A stretch of 50,920 nucleotides of DNA, taken from the NCBI RefSeq assembly GCF_001039355.2, contig NW_019775826.1:57713-108632 (forward strand). Direction: 5' to 3'. Shown piece by piece: positions 35,601 to 47,300 of this stretch (its first letter is position 1; the number at the start of each line of letters is the position of its first letter). The position numbers and the translations under genes were made by a program. Source of the stretch: Lingula anatina (Eukaryota > Brachiopoda > Lingulata > Lingulida > Lingulidae). Below the pieces are notes generated by a model. The model ran no database searches and was not told the DNA's origin. It worked only from the letters and a program-made list of their open reading frames with translations.

Positions 35601-38012
35601 AAATTTTATGCCATGTTCTGTAGTAAAAGTGGCGGACTTGTTCCTTATTCTTGATGAGATGGACAGGATCACCCTTGCGCTTGTGTTTCAAGGTTATCAG
35701 GTTCTGGATGGCATCAAAATCTTTACCATACTGAAAATAATAATGAAGAAATGTCAAGACTGAATAAAAATTCAAATGAAGTTTTGCGGACATTTCTTTC
35801 ATTTATCTAAATATTTGCCATACTCTAATAATAATAAAGCTCTTGTAAAATTAACTTTACCTTATTTAAGTATACTACATTAAAGTTATTCTGTCATTTA
35901 TTACCCACACATATTATAAAAAAAAAGGAGAGAGAAATGAATGAATATAATTTACATCGCATTACTTAAGTAAAAAATTCCAATCAAAAAACAACAAATA
36001 TTTATGTTTAAATCATCTGTATAGGTTTGAAGTATATTCCAGCTGCACTGCAGCTGTAGTGGATATTTCACCATTAACCTTCATATAAAAAGTTTCAGTC
36101 TAAATTTCTGACACATACCTGAGATGAGTTAGACTGTGAAATATTTATTTAAGGTCTGGGTAGTTTTTCTTTTTCTCTCCTTTCTAAAGGAAGTACTTAA
36201 GATAAGAAATATACACAAAGGGTTTTAATAGAAAGGCCCACTTCTTTTTTTTTATATATCATTTCAAACTAAGACAATATTACAGGAAAAAGGTTATTCG
36301 TGTGGTATAATTTGAAAAATCATCATACCTCATATAAACCTTCAAAGAAGGTGTCTTTATCCTCAAGAGTCCAGCCTTCCCAGGGACGTCTGGTTTTTGC
36401 ATCTGGGGTATTGGTCTTTGGTTCTTTAGCTAAAAATAAACATATTTTCAAAATATGTAATGAAAGTTTATATGTATCCAGAACTTAGTATCATTTATAC
36501 TCATCTGCTGATAGACTACAGTTTACCTGATAAACTGAATTGAAAAATAGTATCTGACATTCAAGATAACTTAAGTAGAAAAAATAATTTTCCCCATATC
36601 ATAAAAATATGCATTTCTTGGAACTACAAATCCTACAAATTACTCTCAAAGGGGATAATTTAAACAAGTAACAAACAGTTCTCAAATATCATAAATAAAT
36701 TGCCTTACTTTAAAATTCCTAGTATTAATATTATCAACCAACCACATGTAAAAACAACATTTACTCAAAACAGCTGTCAAAATTCAGACCACTAACAACA
36801 TCCATTATGGTTTAATTTAACAAAAAAAAAAAAAAAAATATCAAGTTCAAAAAAGGCACATGCCCAAACAAAAATATTTGAAAAGATAGGCAGGTGTCTG
36901 AAAGGTCTCCATTTTCCTTTTGGAAAAAAAACATAGGTATTCAAATTACACAATAGTAACAGTACTTAATAGAGTTCGGATCACGGCTGCACAAGACCTT
37001 GGAACTTGTGAATTATATTCTTTTAATGGTGCCTTTCTGTATTTTATCTACACCATGCTTAGGTATATTGAAATGCATATCACAACCTCAAATTTGTACT
37101 TGGTGACATAATTAGGTTAAACCTACTGGTGGCATGGTCATAAGTAATAAGGTGATATATTAATATACATGTGTGTATGTAAAACAACAATCAAAATCTT
37201 GAAAGATGTTAATAAAATTTGACACTTAAAACAAATTGATCACTATTTGTACACAATATAATACATTAAGCTTTATAAATGAGAAAGCAACATCCTCAAC
37301 ATGTATGATCGACCTCTTCCTGTCACTCTACTAATAAGTTTACCGATAATTTTTTCATACCTGGCTTTTTGGGAGGTGAATTGGGTGGGCTGAAATCTTT
37401 CTTTGTTCGCTTTAAGGACCTAGTACTTGATCTGGTTGCGATTTGGTGAGAAGGAGCTTCTTCTGAAATCCCATTCTCTGGCTGAGACTCGGACAAACTA
37501 CGACTTTGGTTTTGTGGATCCTGTGCATTATCCAGAAACTGGGTGGAATTGGACGTTTTTAGGCTTCTCGTTTCGTGCGCAACATTTTCTGAACCTACGG
37601 TCATTCTGTAAATCAAATATATAATTTGTTAATGAAAACTGTACACACATTTTATTTCTTTGTGATTTTATTCACACAACATTCTACAAAAATCTCTTTG
37701 AATCTATCTAATAATATGGGTCGCCATTTTGATTTTCACGACGCTCCAAGTTTTTCGGCACATTTTGAATAATTTTCAGCGAACTACAGAAAATATATAC
37801 AGCAAAAAGCTGTACTTGACCACAGGAGTATGTGCATTCTATAACTGCGAAAAAATAACTATCATAAAATCTACTTTCACCGATTTGCATTGCTGAGAAA
37901 ACTCGATCCGAAAATCAAAATGGCGGTATTTTTCAGCTGACAATATTTACCGTTCATCCAGCACTTTTTTCCCTTCGTTTTCCCCCGATGTAGTTCTCCT
38001 TCGCTTAACCAT
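26680..38012 (-). CDS. CRAMP1: CRAMP1 / Cramped-like chromatin protein (complete)
   Basis: CRAMP1 is a nuclear SANT-domain protein related to Drosophila cramped (Polycomb-linked) and recently tied to linker-histone gene expression. Coding exons: 38012-37951, 37605-37361, 36429-36329, 35730-35577, 35226-35155, 34916-34868, 34673-34638, 34169-34117, 33684-33479, 32913-32688, 32574-31919, 31527-31330, 30923-30711, 30365-29852, 29675-29604, 29265-29117, 28559-28388, 27958-27902, 27647-27565, 27257-27126, 26814-26680. All phases agree, giving 1,194 residues (human about 1,269). Landmarks: SANT domain (about 114-180) with EQVRHFYYRTWHKI; ELYGLVNYGELRKRIGG; LELQPRSNAAYAHVQSQAQN; GWTLQEAENLSIAHIHLILG; RKPMVVQRTLLPKA; SSFLDISLPEAP; and C-terminal MNENSLDYMAKFAELAAQV. 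The start MVKRRRTTSGE is the first ATG of this exon; MTVGSEN at 37604 is an alternative start. Confidence 0.94.
29008..29140 (-). repeat. Three degenerate copies of a CRAMP1 splice-donor region
   Basis: The functional donor edge of exon 16 reads, on the plus strand, ACTTACCCGAGTGATCCCCA at 29111. Similar sequence occurs at 29046 (ACTTACCTGAGTGATCCCCA) and more degenerately at 29008 (ACTTACCTAAGTGATCTCCA). On the coding strand each copy reads like an exon end followed by GTAAGT. Copies are spaced 65 and 38 bases apart. Confidence 0.85.
29852..30365 (-). CDS. CRAMP1: CRAMP1 exon 14: RKP-VVQRTLLP motif and Gln/Gly/Ser-rich region
   Basis: Begins RQDLFSQKNKMRSRMVRKPM, then VVQRTLLPKA, matching the human RKPLVVQRTLLP motif. 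It continues with a low-complexity stretch rich in Gly, Ser, Val and Gln. The exon ends in phase 1 at GTATTG; without this splice the frame would run 14 codons into the intron. Confidence 0.92.
31919..32574 (-). CDS. CRAMP1: CRAMP1 exon 11: acidic/Asn-rich linker and second conserved block
   Basis: A 656-base exon. Its first two thirds are low complexity, rich in Asn, Glu, Lys and Ser. It then encodes RNGWTLQEAENLSIAHIHLI, LGSPEKLVLEYEWEE and LRRLVHLAMSEF. Human CRAMP1 has the matching EGWNLQTSESLTLAEVYLMM block, so this is a genuine second conserved domain. Confidence 0.93.
33925..34093. mobile_element. Non-autonomous hAT-like MITE in a CRAMP1 intron
   Basis: Left end CAGGGGCGGATTGAGACCGT; reverse complement of the right end CAGGGGTGGATCCAGAGCTA. 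CAGGGGCGGAT is a common terminus of hAT-superfamily elements. A six-base flanking repeat CAATAT is visible directly before the left end and directly after the right end. The 169-bp interior contains several GAAGAC.GTCAGA-like repeats and no coding capacity. Confidence 0.8.
34117..35226 (-). CDS. CRAMP1: CRAMP1 exons 5-8: short exons after the SANT domain
   Basis: Four very short exons of 72, 49, 36 and 53 bases encode ELYGLVNYGELRKRIGG, SEKNGQKLTELIHKG, TTCVKVKGKTFR and LKTPVCKALKKLNN. They align with the human stretch ending CRALKKL. The 36-base exon is close to microexon size but keeps frame if skipped, since both its flanks are phase 2. Confidence 0.9.
35577..36429 (-). CDS. CRAMP1: CRAMP1 exons 3-4: SANT domain
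   Basis: Exon 36429-36329 encodes RRPWEGWTLEDKDTFFEGLY and the next exon continues YGKDFDAIQNLITLKHKRKG, then NKEQVRHFYYRTWHKISKYV. The spaced Trp/Phe/Trp residues of the SANT/Myb fold are present. This is the most conserved block relative to human CRAMP1. Confidence 0.95.
37612..37950 (-). promoter_or_regulatory. CRAMP1 intron 1 with YY1-like elements
   Basis: Just downstream of the first coding exon lie CAAAATGGCGG (about 37917-37927) and, in opposite sense, GTCGCCATTTTG (about 37720-37731). Such ATGGCGG/CCGCCAT elements near a transcription start resemble YY1 sites. Their position suggests that a promoter lies near 38.0 kb. Inference only. Confidence 0.4.
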
Positions 38013-39012
38013 TGATTAAATTCCACAAGAGAGTATCAATACATCTCACGGTTAATTGCAACATCTACATTTTAACGATAAAGTATGCTCAACTTTTTCT
38101 ACTTGTGTCCTTGTAGTACTACGTCAAGACCAAACAAGACGTAAGCTAACAAGGAAGAACGTGAGAAACATTTCTGTATCCATTTAAAGTTAAATATGAT
38201 CTTTGTTCAATCAAATGATTCATACAAAAACAAAGCAGCAATGTCTATATGTAAATGAATTTTGATAATGTCAAATAATCAGGTTGTAAAGTTAGAAGAG
38301 AGAAAAGTTAACTACATATGTTTGTAATGGGAGAGGTCATGTGACCACAATTTTCTGAGATCCGTAGGCAAAGTGCTAAAAAACACCATAAAACTAAATA
38401 AAACCAAAATAAATAATTTGTTTCCTGAGAACCGTTGGATATATTCGAACTCGCTCCCACAACGACTGTTTTAACTTATTTATGAACAATACGCCGATTT
38501 TATCATATATACATGATTATAAACTAGTTGACACCATTCATTGCCATGCAAAAACATCAATGTGTACAAGCAGTGGGAAAGAATGTCAGATATCAAAAGA
38601 ATTTAATAAGAGAAATGTACAGCCGAGGTGCCTTCACAGCTATGACAGACACTGTTGTTTTACCGCTGTTTCAAATACAGACAACAGTAGCTGTAAATTT
38701 CTGTTTCATAGGTTTCATAGGTTGCAAAGTGCGTTCGAATCAGGTTCAAAATAGGTCTGTTTTTAAACATGAAGTTTGATAAAATAGCAAGTCCCTGCAA
38801 TTTGCAAGTATTACCGTTTAGTTGATGAGTAGATAAATTAGTTATCTGGCTCGTAATCAAACATAAATATGTTAATCTCAGTTTTTTCATGACAAGTTAA
38901 TCAATGTTTTTGTTCGCGGTCAAATACTATCATAAATATTATCGCAAAATTATCTCAAATATCAAAAATTTAAACGTAACAAGTATTAATAATGGACCGA
39001 TAATATTCTTAC

Positions 39013-39185
39013 CTCTTTAGTGAACACTCCAAACTAAAAATCTGGATCAAATTTGAAGGGGAAACAGCCGATTTAATGCTTATACAGCTACATACTCTAA
39101 ACAATAACCATGTTTGAGTAGGATTTGGCGGGAGCGAGGTCGAGGAAATCCCCTTGTTCATTGGCTACCTTTGTCACGTGAAAGG
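39013..39185 (-). promoter_or_regulatory. Candidate distal CRAMP1 promoter and noncoding first exon
   Basis: Within 60 bases, reading along the minus strand, there are an E-box CACGTG (about 39175-39180), a CCAAT box (ATTGG on plus, about 39160) and an E2F-like TCCCGCCAAA (about 39125-39134). Downstream, a GTAAGA donor follows CACTAAAGAG at 39014-39013. This reads as a promoter plus untranslated exon. It could splice to an acceptor near 38145 (TTCCTTGTTAG) or directly to coding exon 2. Confidence 0.45.
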
Positions 39186-40102
39186 GAACTCCTTTGACCT
39201 AATTTTTCAGGGGGTTTCCTGTACTATTCCTGGCATAACAAAATCTGCACCATGACAATAATTCATAACAGGCAGCATAGTGAAAAATAAAGTAAAATTC
39301 TTTTACGAAATAACCACAGTTGAATAACTGGAAAAACTTAAATTTCATTTTGTCAGTAAATGACCAGCATTTTCTTACATGGGTTTTCATTGGGTAAACG
39401 TCATGAAGAGGGATTGTAAATAACAAAATTAACACCAAACACATGTGACACACGACACTACTGTATTCAGAAAAAATCTTATCGCTGTCATGAGTTATAT
39501 ATATTATAAAAAGAAATCGTAAGATATATGTGTGGATAACTTGTTTGTCCGTAGCAACAGTATGCGGCATAAATTCCCACCAATAACATTTCTTCTTGCA
39601 TCGATATAAAAGAAAATATTTGCGATGCGTATGAAACCAAGATTCATTCACGGAACGAATTGTACTTGTGAATATGCAATAATGTCAAGATTGAATAGAA
39701 AACGCACCAATATTTCTAAATGAAGCCGTTTACATTTATTTGAAACATATACAAACGTTTAATGATTTTAGAGTCCCATATACCACAGTCAGTCTTGTTT
39801 TTGAAGAGAAGAGAAATAAATTAAATGAAATTGAAATCGAAAAAAAATCTTCAGTTCGGTCTTTTGAACATTTTTTCAGAACAATAATAATTCATAATTA
39901 TTGTTCTGTTTGTTTTTCTTTGATATTGCCAAACCAACCAGCCTTCCCCCCCCCCCCCTAATTTCAAAGCGCTATCGGCGACATAATAAACGTGTTTTAT
40001 TTTCCAAGCACATTTAAATGGTAACACGAGAATTATCGGTGGCATCAGGGGTTACATCTTTATATATTATCATACGATTTCCCTGTTTCCGTGGGTTTCC
40101 CC

Positions 40103-40105
<3 letters not shown>

Positions 40106-40134
<29 letters not shown>
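40106..40134. repeat. (GA)n microsatellite
   Basis: About fourteen GA units in the upstream region of the Jupiter homologue gene. Confidence 0.95.
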
Positions 40135-40138
<4 letters not shown>

Positions 40139-41325
40139 AATCGGTTTCACATGTCACATGTTGTCATCTTTTCAACAGATTCAAAATAGGCCTACTTTTA
40201 GATCTATATGTAGCAGAAAGTAAGACAGGATAATTACCCTACAGGGCAAGGGCGTAGTACTATTGCTAAAAGAAACCAAACACCGCATGAATGACAATGT
40301 TATTTCCATGGTTACTGCGACAGACCGCATGAACAACCCGCAGGGACCCGCATCTGCTCATTGCATCCGCATTTACTCTAGTAAGGTCAGATGCCGGAGG
40401 GCCGTTTCACATCGCATGCAAGTACGGGCGGCGGTAATGAACCAAAGTTTCAGTAAATACATACAGGTAAGTTTATCAAGTTTTTTTTTTCATGATAAGT
40501 CAGTCAATGTTGTTTGTTAGCAGTAAAAAAAAATAGCAGAAACAGATTCAAGACTGAAGCAAAAGGAGTTGATAGAAATGAAAAGGTCAACAGAAGGTGG
40601 TGACGAGAAGCAAGAAAACTGTCTTATGCTTGCAATCATAAAAGAGAGCCAAATGAAAAGGAAAATAAGTTGGAAATTTAAATAAATGGAACACAAACTA
40701 ATATGATTGAAAACGGTGTAGCCTAGGAGGAATAAGAAAATAATTAATAAAAAGTTACTAGAAAATGTCTGAAAAACTGAAAGGAAAACCCGAAAGAAGC
40801 TACATTACATTCAAAAGTTCAAGTGCATCGAAGAGGGAAAAAAACCATCTGGATATTTTTGTAATCTTTAATATTATCGCAAAATTTTAAATCGCAAAAC
40901 TTTAAGCACGCAATATTTTTAAAACACAAAATTACACAAAAAATGAAAGTTACGGTAAGGGCATAATAAAAAACAAAGGGAGTATTTCAAAGAATAACTT
41001 ATCTCAATTCTGGCACGTCAGCATTACTTAAAAATAACATTATCTAATTTAAATCCAAAATTAAATTTCTTGAAAAATATCACTTATTGTTTTGAACGTT
41101 TTTACTTTCACGTACGTTTGTTCCACTAGATCACCGCCGAGATCCTTTTTTTATACTACCCGTTCTCACATAATTTGATGACGTTTCAACACCGTGATAT
41201 TCAAAAGCGCTTTGGACCATTGAAGATTGAAGTACATTCCTGAAGATAAAATTCCTTGTCAAATTATCATATTTATATTTAACTTAACTTAATAGTTATT
41301 TGTTTTTATTTTATATTGAAGAATC

Positions 41326-44300
41326 ATGACTTCAGCTCAATACACCACAGGACTTGGTAATGACACGAAGCCAACATCAAGGTAAAATGCCTCTGTCCAT
41401 TCAACATTTGGGCGGTGCAAATGGATTTGAAAATGAAATGACAACATTCGATGTCAGTTGTTTATCGTATGGGATTTGACTTCTTTTTACTATCAGGAAA
41501 TATAGTGCAGATATTAATCGGTTTCAGAGGCTTTGTTTTGGTGCTGTTAATAATTCATTTTTAAGGGAACGGTACAAACAGCTACGTTACTGTTTGTTGT
41601 CGGTGGAAGTGAAATGGCCGTCTGAGGGGGACCGTAAACCGTTTGCCATTGCATTGTCCAGGTCACAATAGAGAGTTTCCGGTGCATTTGGGATACGACG
41701 GCTAGATTGTTACGTATGTGCTAATGTATCCAGTAACGCGCTTCTCTCTTCGCGTTCCGGTAATGTCCCGGAATGCTGGCGCTCATTCCAATATAATAAT
41801 AACAANTGGAAGTGACGTCTGCCGGGGACCGTAAACCGTTTGCCATTGCATTGTCCAGGTCACAATCACCTTATATATATATTTACCCTGGATACATGTC
41901 CCCAGGCTATCACTAACCTGTATGAATCATATTGGACCTTGGACATTGCTGGGTCTAACATTCATATCATACAGCCTTCCTGGTTCGTGCCAACACTTAC
42001 GTAGTAAACACTGTCATTAACAGTAACTATGCAATTTTGAGATTGAAAATCTAGTGTAAATTAAATGCATAAAACTGATAAAGGAACAGGGGGTTTTCAA
42101 AGTTGCTGGTCTGAGTAGTTTTGTGGATTTTTAAAAAAATTGTCAAATTGTTTTAGATTGCTTCCATTTATGTACAGACTTCATCTTCGTACCAGTAGTT
42201 CTCTGACCTAACAAGTGTAAGTGGCCCATTGGCTAAAGTAGATAATTAAGGTTCATGCTGGAAGCAGGAGTAAACAGCATTTTGACATTTCTTGTTTGTA
42301 GTTGTAAATTACTTGATTTTGTTTTTATTCTAGAACATATATAGCTCTAATCTCCTTCCACTGACCTCACCTTTGTACATATCTTGAGTGTCAACCCCAT
42401 AAAGTGCCCATGACTTGCACTCAGATTGATAGATTTGCTGACAGACAACTACTTTTAAACTTATATGGGATTTTTTGCGTGAAATCTAATTTTCCTCAAG
42501 AAAAAAGCAATTTTCCCATATTCCAGAATCATTGTTCAAAACATCTATGCACTAAGATTCAATGATTTGTACCATTTCAAATTAATTGGGTCCATACAAA
42601 TCATGTTTTGTTTAGACTGCCATGGCTTCCTGACAGTAAGAAAATTTGGTTTCCAATACTTCTATCATTTTTAAAGTGGGAATTGGGAAATATGAATAGG
42701 TTTGGAGACAGGATATTTAGGCATAAAAGATGGCTTTGGGACATTTTTAAACTGTGCAGAAAAATTGTTCATATATATATCAACAAATACAGATGTCCAG
42801 GTATGTAACAAGTAACAACTTGACTGCACCTCAAAGCCACTCCAAATGTGATGAACAATATATCTTTTGTGACAATGTACATGTATGTCCTGTCTGAAGG
42901 TGTGACTACATACCTCTTTATTATCTGTGGCAATATCACTTACTATCTGATGTCAGTTTTGGTTTTGTCGGATGATTCATCTAGTACATCCGGGGCTCCA
43001 GGCTAGTCCACTCTGGTACAGAGCATAAAATTTCTGAAATAGCCCTTGTAAATCCAGTTATTTTCAGGATTGCTAAGAATTTTTATTATAGGTGAAAAAT
43101 TTGTTGTTAGTTGTCACTTGGTTTTAATATCTTTTTTTTTTTCCTAGGCTATGTGCTCGATTTGTTTTATTACAAATGATGTTGCTCTAGTTACATATTA
43201 TTTGTGAGTTTAACAGCCCCTAACATTTCATTATGCAGTCCATTATCTGAATTCATATTCTCTTTTATAAGCACGAGTTATTTTCCTATGGAGACACTTT
43301 TATTGGATTGCACCTCTGTGAATCTTTTCTTCCATTTCCTTTGATGGACATTTCATTGATTGCTACTGCACAACCCATGAAACCTAACAGGGAATGAATT
43401 ATTTATGGTTTTATTGGATTAATGAGACATGTACATCAGAAGCATATAGTTCTGCATTGCCATGTAACACTCCTGTTAAGCACAGGTTAATTGAAAAAGA
43501 AAACATTACATCATAAGGAGTCTGGAAGAATATGCTGTTTTGACATATTGGCATAGTAATTGCAAGTGAAATGTGTTGTTTTTATTTTCCTATAATTATT
43601 TTTCCCATTTAAATTTATTATTTAAATGTAGATCTATTAGATAATGTTGCTAGTTGAATGATTTGCCGTTTCAGTGTCAGTGTTACTGTCATGGCAGAAC
43701 TTAGCAACTGGTTAGTGCCCTCATTTTGTATGACCTTACGCGGCCATTTTTTTATGCTCTTAGATGACCTCTCTGTCTGTGCTTCCATCCGTATGATATG
43801 CTTATGTGATCTTATGTACTTTTAATGAAATATCTAGATGACAAATGTAATAAGTATTGTCAGTAAATCTCAGTTATAATTCAAGGAGATGATATGATCT
43901 TACATTATTTCCGTGCAAATTTTCTGCAAAATGTAAAGAAAGAAATAGCCTCTTTTGCCTCTTCTGTTTGAAGACAAATACAACCACTTTTTTTTTTTTT
44001 TTTTTGCTCTGTATGGAAGATTAATTAATTCACTAATCAAAATTAATGCGACACTTGAACAAAGATGCCGTAAGTTTTGCCATTCATTTGTACATTCCTG
44101 CAGATTATACACACTTGCCTTTTATCATTCCAGATGATGTCATGACTGTAAATGTTAAATTGATTAATCAGCCCTGACCTCCTTTCCTCTCTCTTGGTAT
44201 ATACAGCAGTTGAGACTTGGCTGGCATGAGTTCAGATTTATTTCAAGATTTTCCACTAGGAATATCTCCATGCGTTCCTATTGATACTTGGACTTGGAAT

Positions 44301-47300
44301 AGGGCAGTCACTCTTTCTTGGTTTCTGCTGTTCGGCTTTTTTCTCTAGTTATTATCTGTAAGAAATCATTGTATTGTATTGTACTCTTAGTTGTTACTGC
44401 TGCACATTGTCACTGTTACTGTTAGGGGAAAATAAGGAACCCACTGTTGTCATGGCAAATTATATTGAGACCAGTAAGCTGACAGTAAGGTAGGTTGTGT
44501 TGTATACAACTCACATGTTTGTAATTACAAGCTTCTGATGTAGATCTATAATATTTGAAAAAAAAATTAAATAGAGGTGATAGCAAGAAAATATAGTCAT
44601 TGCATGGTGAGCATGGCATAAGATGGCACAGACATCCAGGACTGATATGAATGTGAAGTGAATATACTAATGAAGGACACTTGGGATTAGGAATGTCTGT
44701 TATATCAGGACAATTGGTTTTAATGGAACTACTGTGACCTGGAAAATGTAGTGTCTACATACTGCACTGTTAAATTGCTGTAATATATCTTTGTTGAAAA
44801 CCATAAATCTGCCAGAATTCAAACTTGAACTTTGTCTACAAATATTGTAAGATGTTTTTACCTATGCCAAGGAGGTTATGTTTTTGGTTTTGTTAGTTTG
44901 TCTGTCTGTCTGTGTGTTAGCAACATTACAGAAAAAGTTATGGACTGATTTTGATGAAATTTTCTGGAACTGTCAGAAGTGGGCCAAGGAACAGATGATT
45001 AGTTTTTGGTGGTGATCCGGATCATTAATCAATCAATAATCAAAAAACTAAATCATTGTAGAATGAAAATTTAGGGGTGAAACGGCATGGGGTGGAGACC
45101 TTGCTGCCTTGGTGGAGGTCTGTGCTCTCAGAGTGCTTTACTAGCATGTTTTTTTGTAAAGAAAAAATACAAGAGAATCCAAGCCAGGTGTGTGTCTGGT
45201 GATGAACAAGTGCAAACAGTACTTTCTGCTGATGAACCTAATTGCTGTGTTGTATCAGTTGCTCCTATATGTGAAGTAATGCAATAAGTGACTGTGTGTT
45301 TGTCTGTCTGTCTGTGAGATGGGAGCCGGTTCTGTTTCCCAGTGTGTGTCTGTTGGGGAAAAAGCACAGGCAGTACTTTCTTGTGATAAACCTAATTGCT
45401 GTGTTATGTCAGTTGCACCTATATGTGAAATAATGCAATAAGTGTGTTTGTCTGTCTGTCAGTGAGATGGGAGCTGATCCTGATTGCAGGCAGGAAAACT
45501 CCAGCTGACTTGATGTATATGCACCTGGATCAGTTTTTTTCTTCCAATTGCAGAGATCTTGTAAAATACTCTGATTTTGATAGAACTGGAGCACTTTGTA
45601 TGATCTCAGGTTCCAATGCGAGGGTACCATGTGCAGTATGATCAGTAAAACCCAACATTGCATCATTCATTGGTTGTTACGGGTTCTTAGCTTTTATCAG
45701 GTGCTAGTAGCTGCTGCTTCTCTTATTTCACAGTTTGGATGTACTTGACAGTGTGTTTAAAATCAATGATGATACATACATTAGCAGGTCATCCCTTCAT
45801 TTTTCAAGGCTTATATTGGATGAAGTTTTGCTGTATCCAAAGTTGAATTAAAATTCTAGCAAAATTACTTCTAAATTGTTAGAACACACCAGAAATCTAA
45901 ATTGCATTTTAGGGGATTTGGGACATTTGAGGTCATTCTATGTGTGGAAGTTAGCGTTATTGCACAAGGCAATTGTGACTTATCATTCAACTTATTACAT
46001 CATTGGGATTTTTTTTTTTAAGCCAAATCAACAATGTGCATTCACTGGCAGATACTGAACATGCTTGTAGAACCCATGTAGCTTTTTTTTTAATACCCAC
46101 AGCACAGAATATAGTGGTTAAATCCATACCCATGTTGCATGTTTGAATGACTCTTAAACAGAGAGCATTTGCCTCTTTGCTTGTCATTGTTAATCTCTCA
46201 GTGAATCAATTTTAATTCATAACTATGTGATACATTTAGTAGAAGCAAAGGTCTGCTCAGCCACTGGGAGAAATTATTCATAATACTCATAGGATAGATT
46301 GACCCCATCTATCAATACTAAATAAGACCCCATTCCCATAGATACCATTGCTCCATGTGGATCCACCCAACTCACCAGGGACTCTCAGCTTTACTGAATA
46401 ACATGCCTCTTGTTTCCAACATATATAATCACCAGCTTTATTCTGTATTCTACTAAATGCCAGGAGGAAGTGTGTCAGTTAGTGAGTTAAGCTGATTGAA
46501 GTCAGTGAGATTCTCTGCAGAGTTGGGCGAATCCATATAGACCAAAGGTGTTTATGGGAATGGGGCCTGCAGCCTCAGATTCTGGTATAATATAAACATC
46601 TTCTGATGTGTTATTAGAGTATCGGGAAGTCCTTTTCATCCAGTTGAAATGAATTTGTGAAGAAAGGTAAATAAGGTTTCATTTTGTGCCTAGTGAATGA
46701 TTGGTGTTTAGACTGTTGAAATGAATAAGATGGAGTTTGAATCAGGCAGAGTGTGGTAGTTAACAATTCAGACTTGCCAAATGTTTAAATTTGTCATTAT
46801 GTCACATTTATGTAATTACTGGTCTCAACTCGCCTAAACTTATGCAACTTACTGAGGTGAGGATTTTTATATCTAAGCTTTATTGTTGATGGATGCCTGT
46901 AGGTTGTTAGAGAAAGGTTTAGACAGGTTCCTCCCCCAAGTAAAGTAATAACTGTGAAATTATAAAAACAATTGATTTTTATCTTGTTTTTATTTCTATC
47001 ATTTCAGAGTGCTTCGTCCACCAGGGGGTGGTAGCAGCAACATACTGAATCCTGAGCCAGAAGAACATGCAAACCGCAAAGTGAAGAACTATAACAGGTC
47101 TGACATCTTCAACCAGTGTGCGGATGATAAGCCTGCGACAGTGGTTGTCAAGGACTACAATAAGTCCGACGTTTTAAACCAGTCTGGTGCTGGCGGAGAC
47201 GCCCAAAAACCTAGTACTGCACAGAGGAAAGAAGGTGAGCTCGTGTTTTGTATGGACAGTGTATAGAATCTCCCCGAAAGAAATGCCCTGAGAAGGACCT

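Larger units (their letters stand above)
38013..41325. other. Shared upstream region of CRAMP1 and the Jupiter homologue
   Basis: 3.3 kb between divergent start codons. It holds a candidate distal CRAMP1 promoter and noncoding exon (39013-39185), a C tract (39947-39958) and a GA microsatellite (40106-40134). The 150-residue minus-strand frame at 39199-39651 and a Cys-rich 90-residue frame at 38482-38754 have no recognisable domain, and I do not call them genes. Confidence 0.55.
41382..47007 (+). other. JPT intron 1
   Basis: A 5.6-kb intron. It contains a GC-richer stretch around 41570-41790, a single N with flanking repeat (41806), an interspersed repeat with 'ccaaggaggttatg' (about 44862-45145), a 155-bp tandem duplication (45189-45485) and a MITE (46326-46567). 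Several 60-85-residue frames lack homology. Confidence 0.6.

Noticed and set aside
38482-38754. 90-residue Cys-containing frame
   Set aside because: No signal peptide, overlapping frames in several phases, no homology seen; not enough for a peptide gene.
39199-39651. 150-residue minus-strand frame, Cys/Phe/Tyr-rich
   Set aside because: No recognisable family, no signal peptide, AT-rich upstream region; probably a chance frame. Transcript data could change this.
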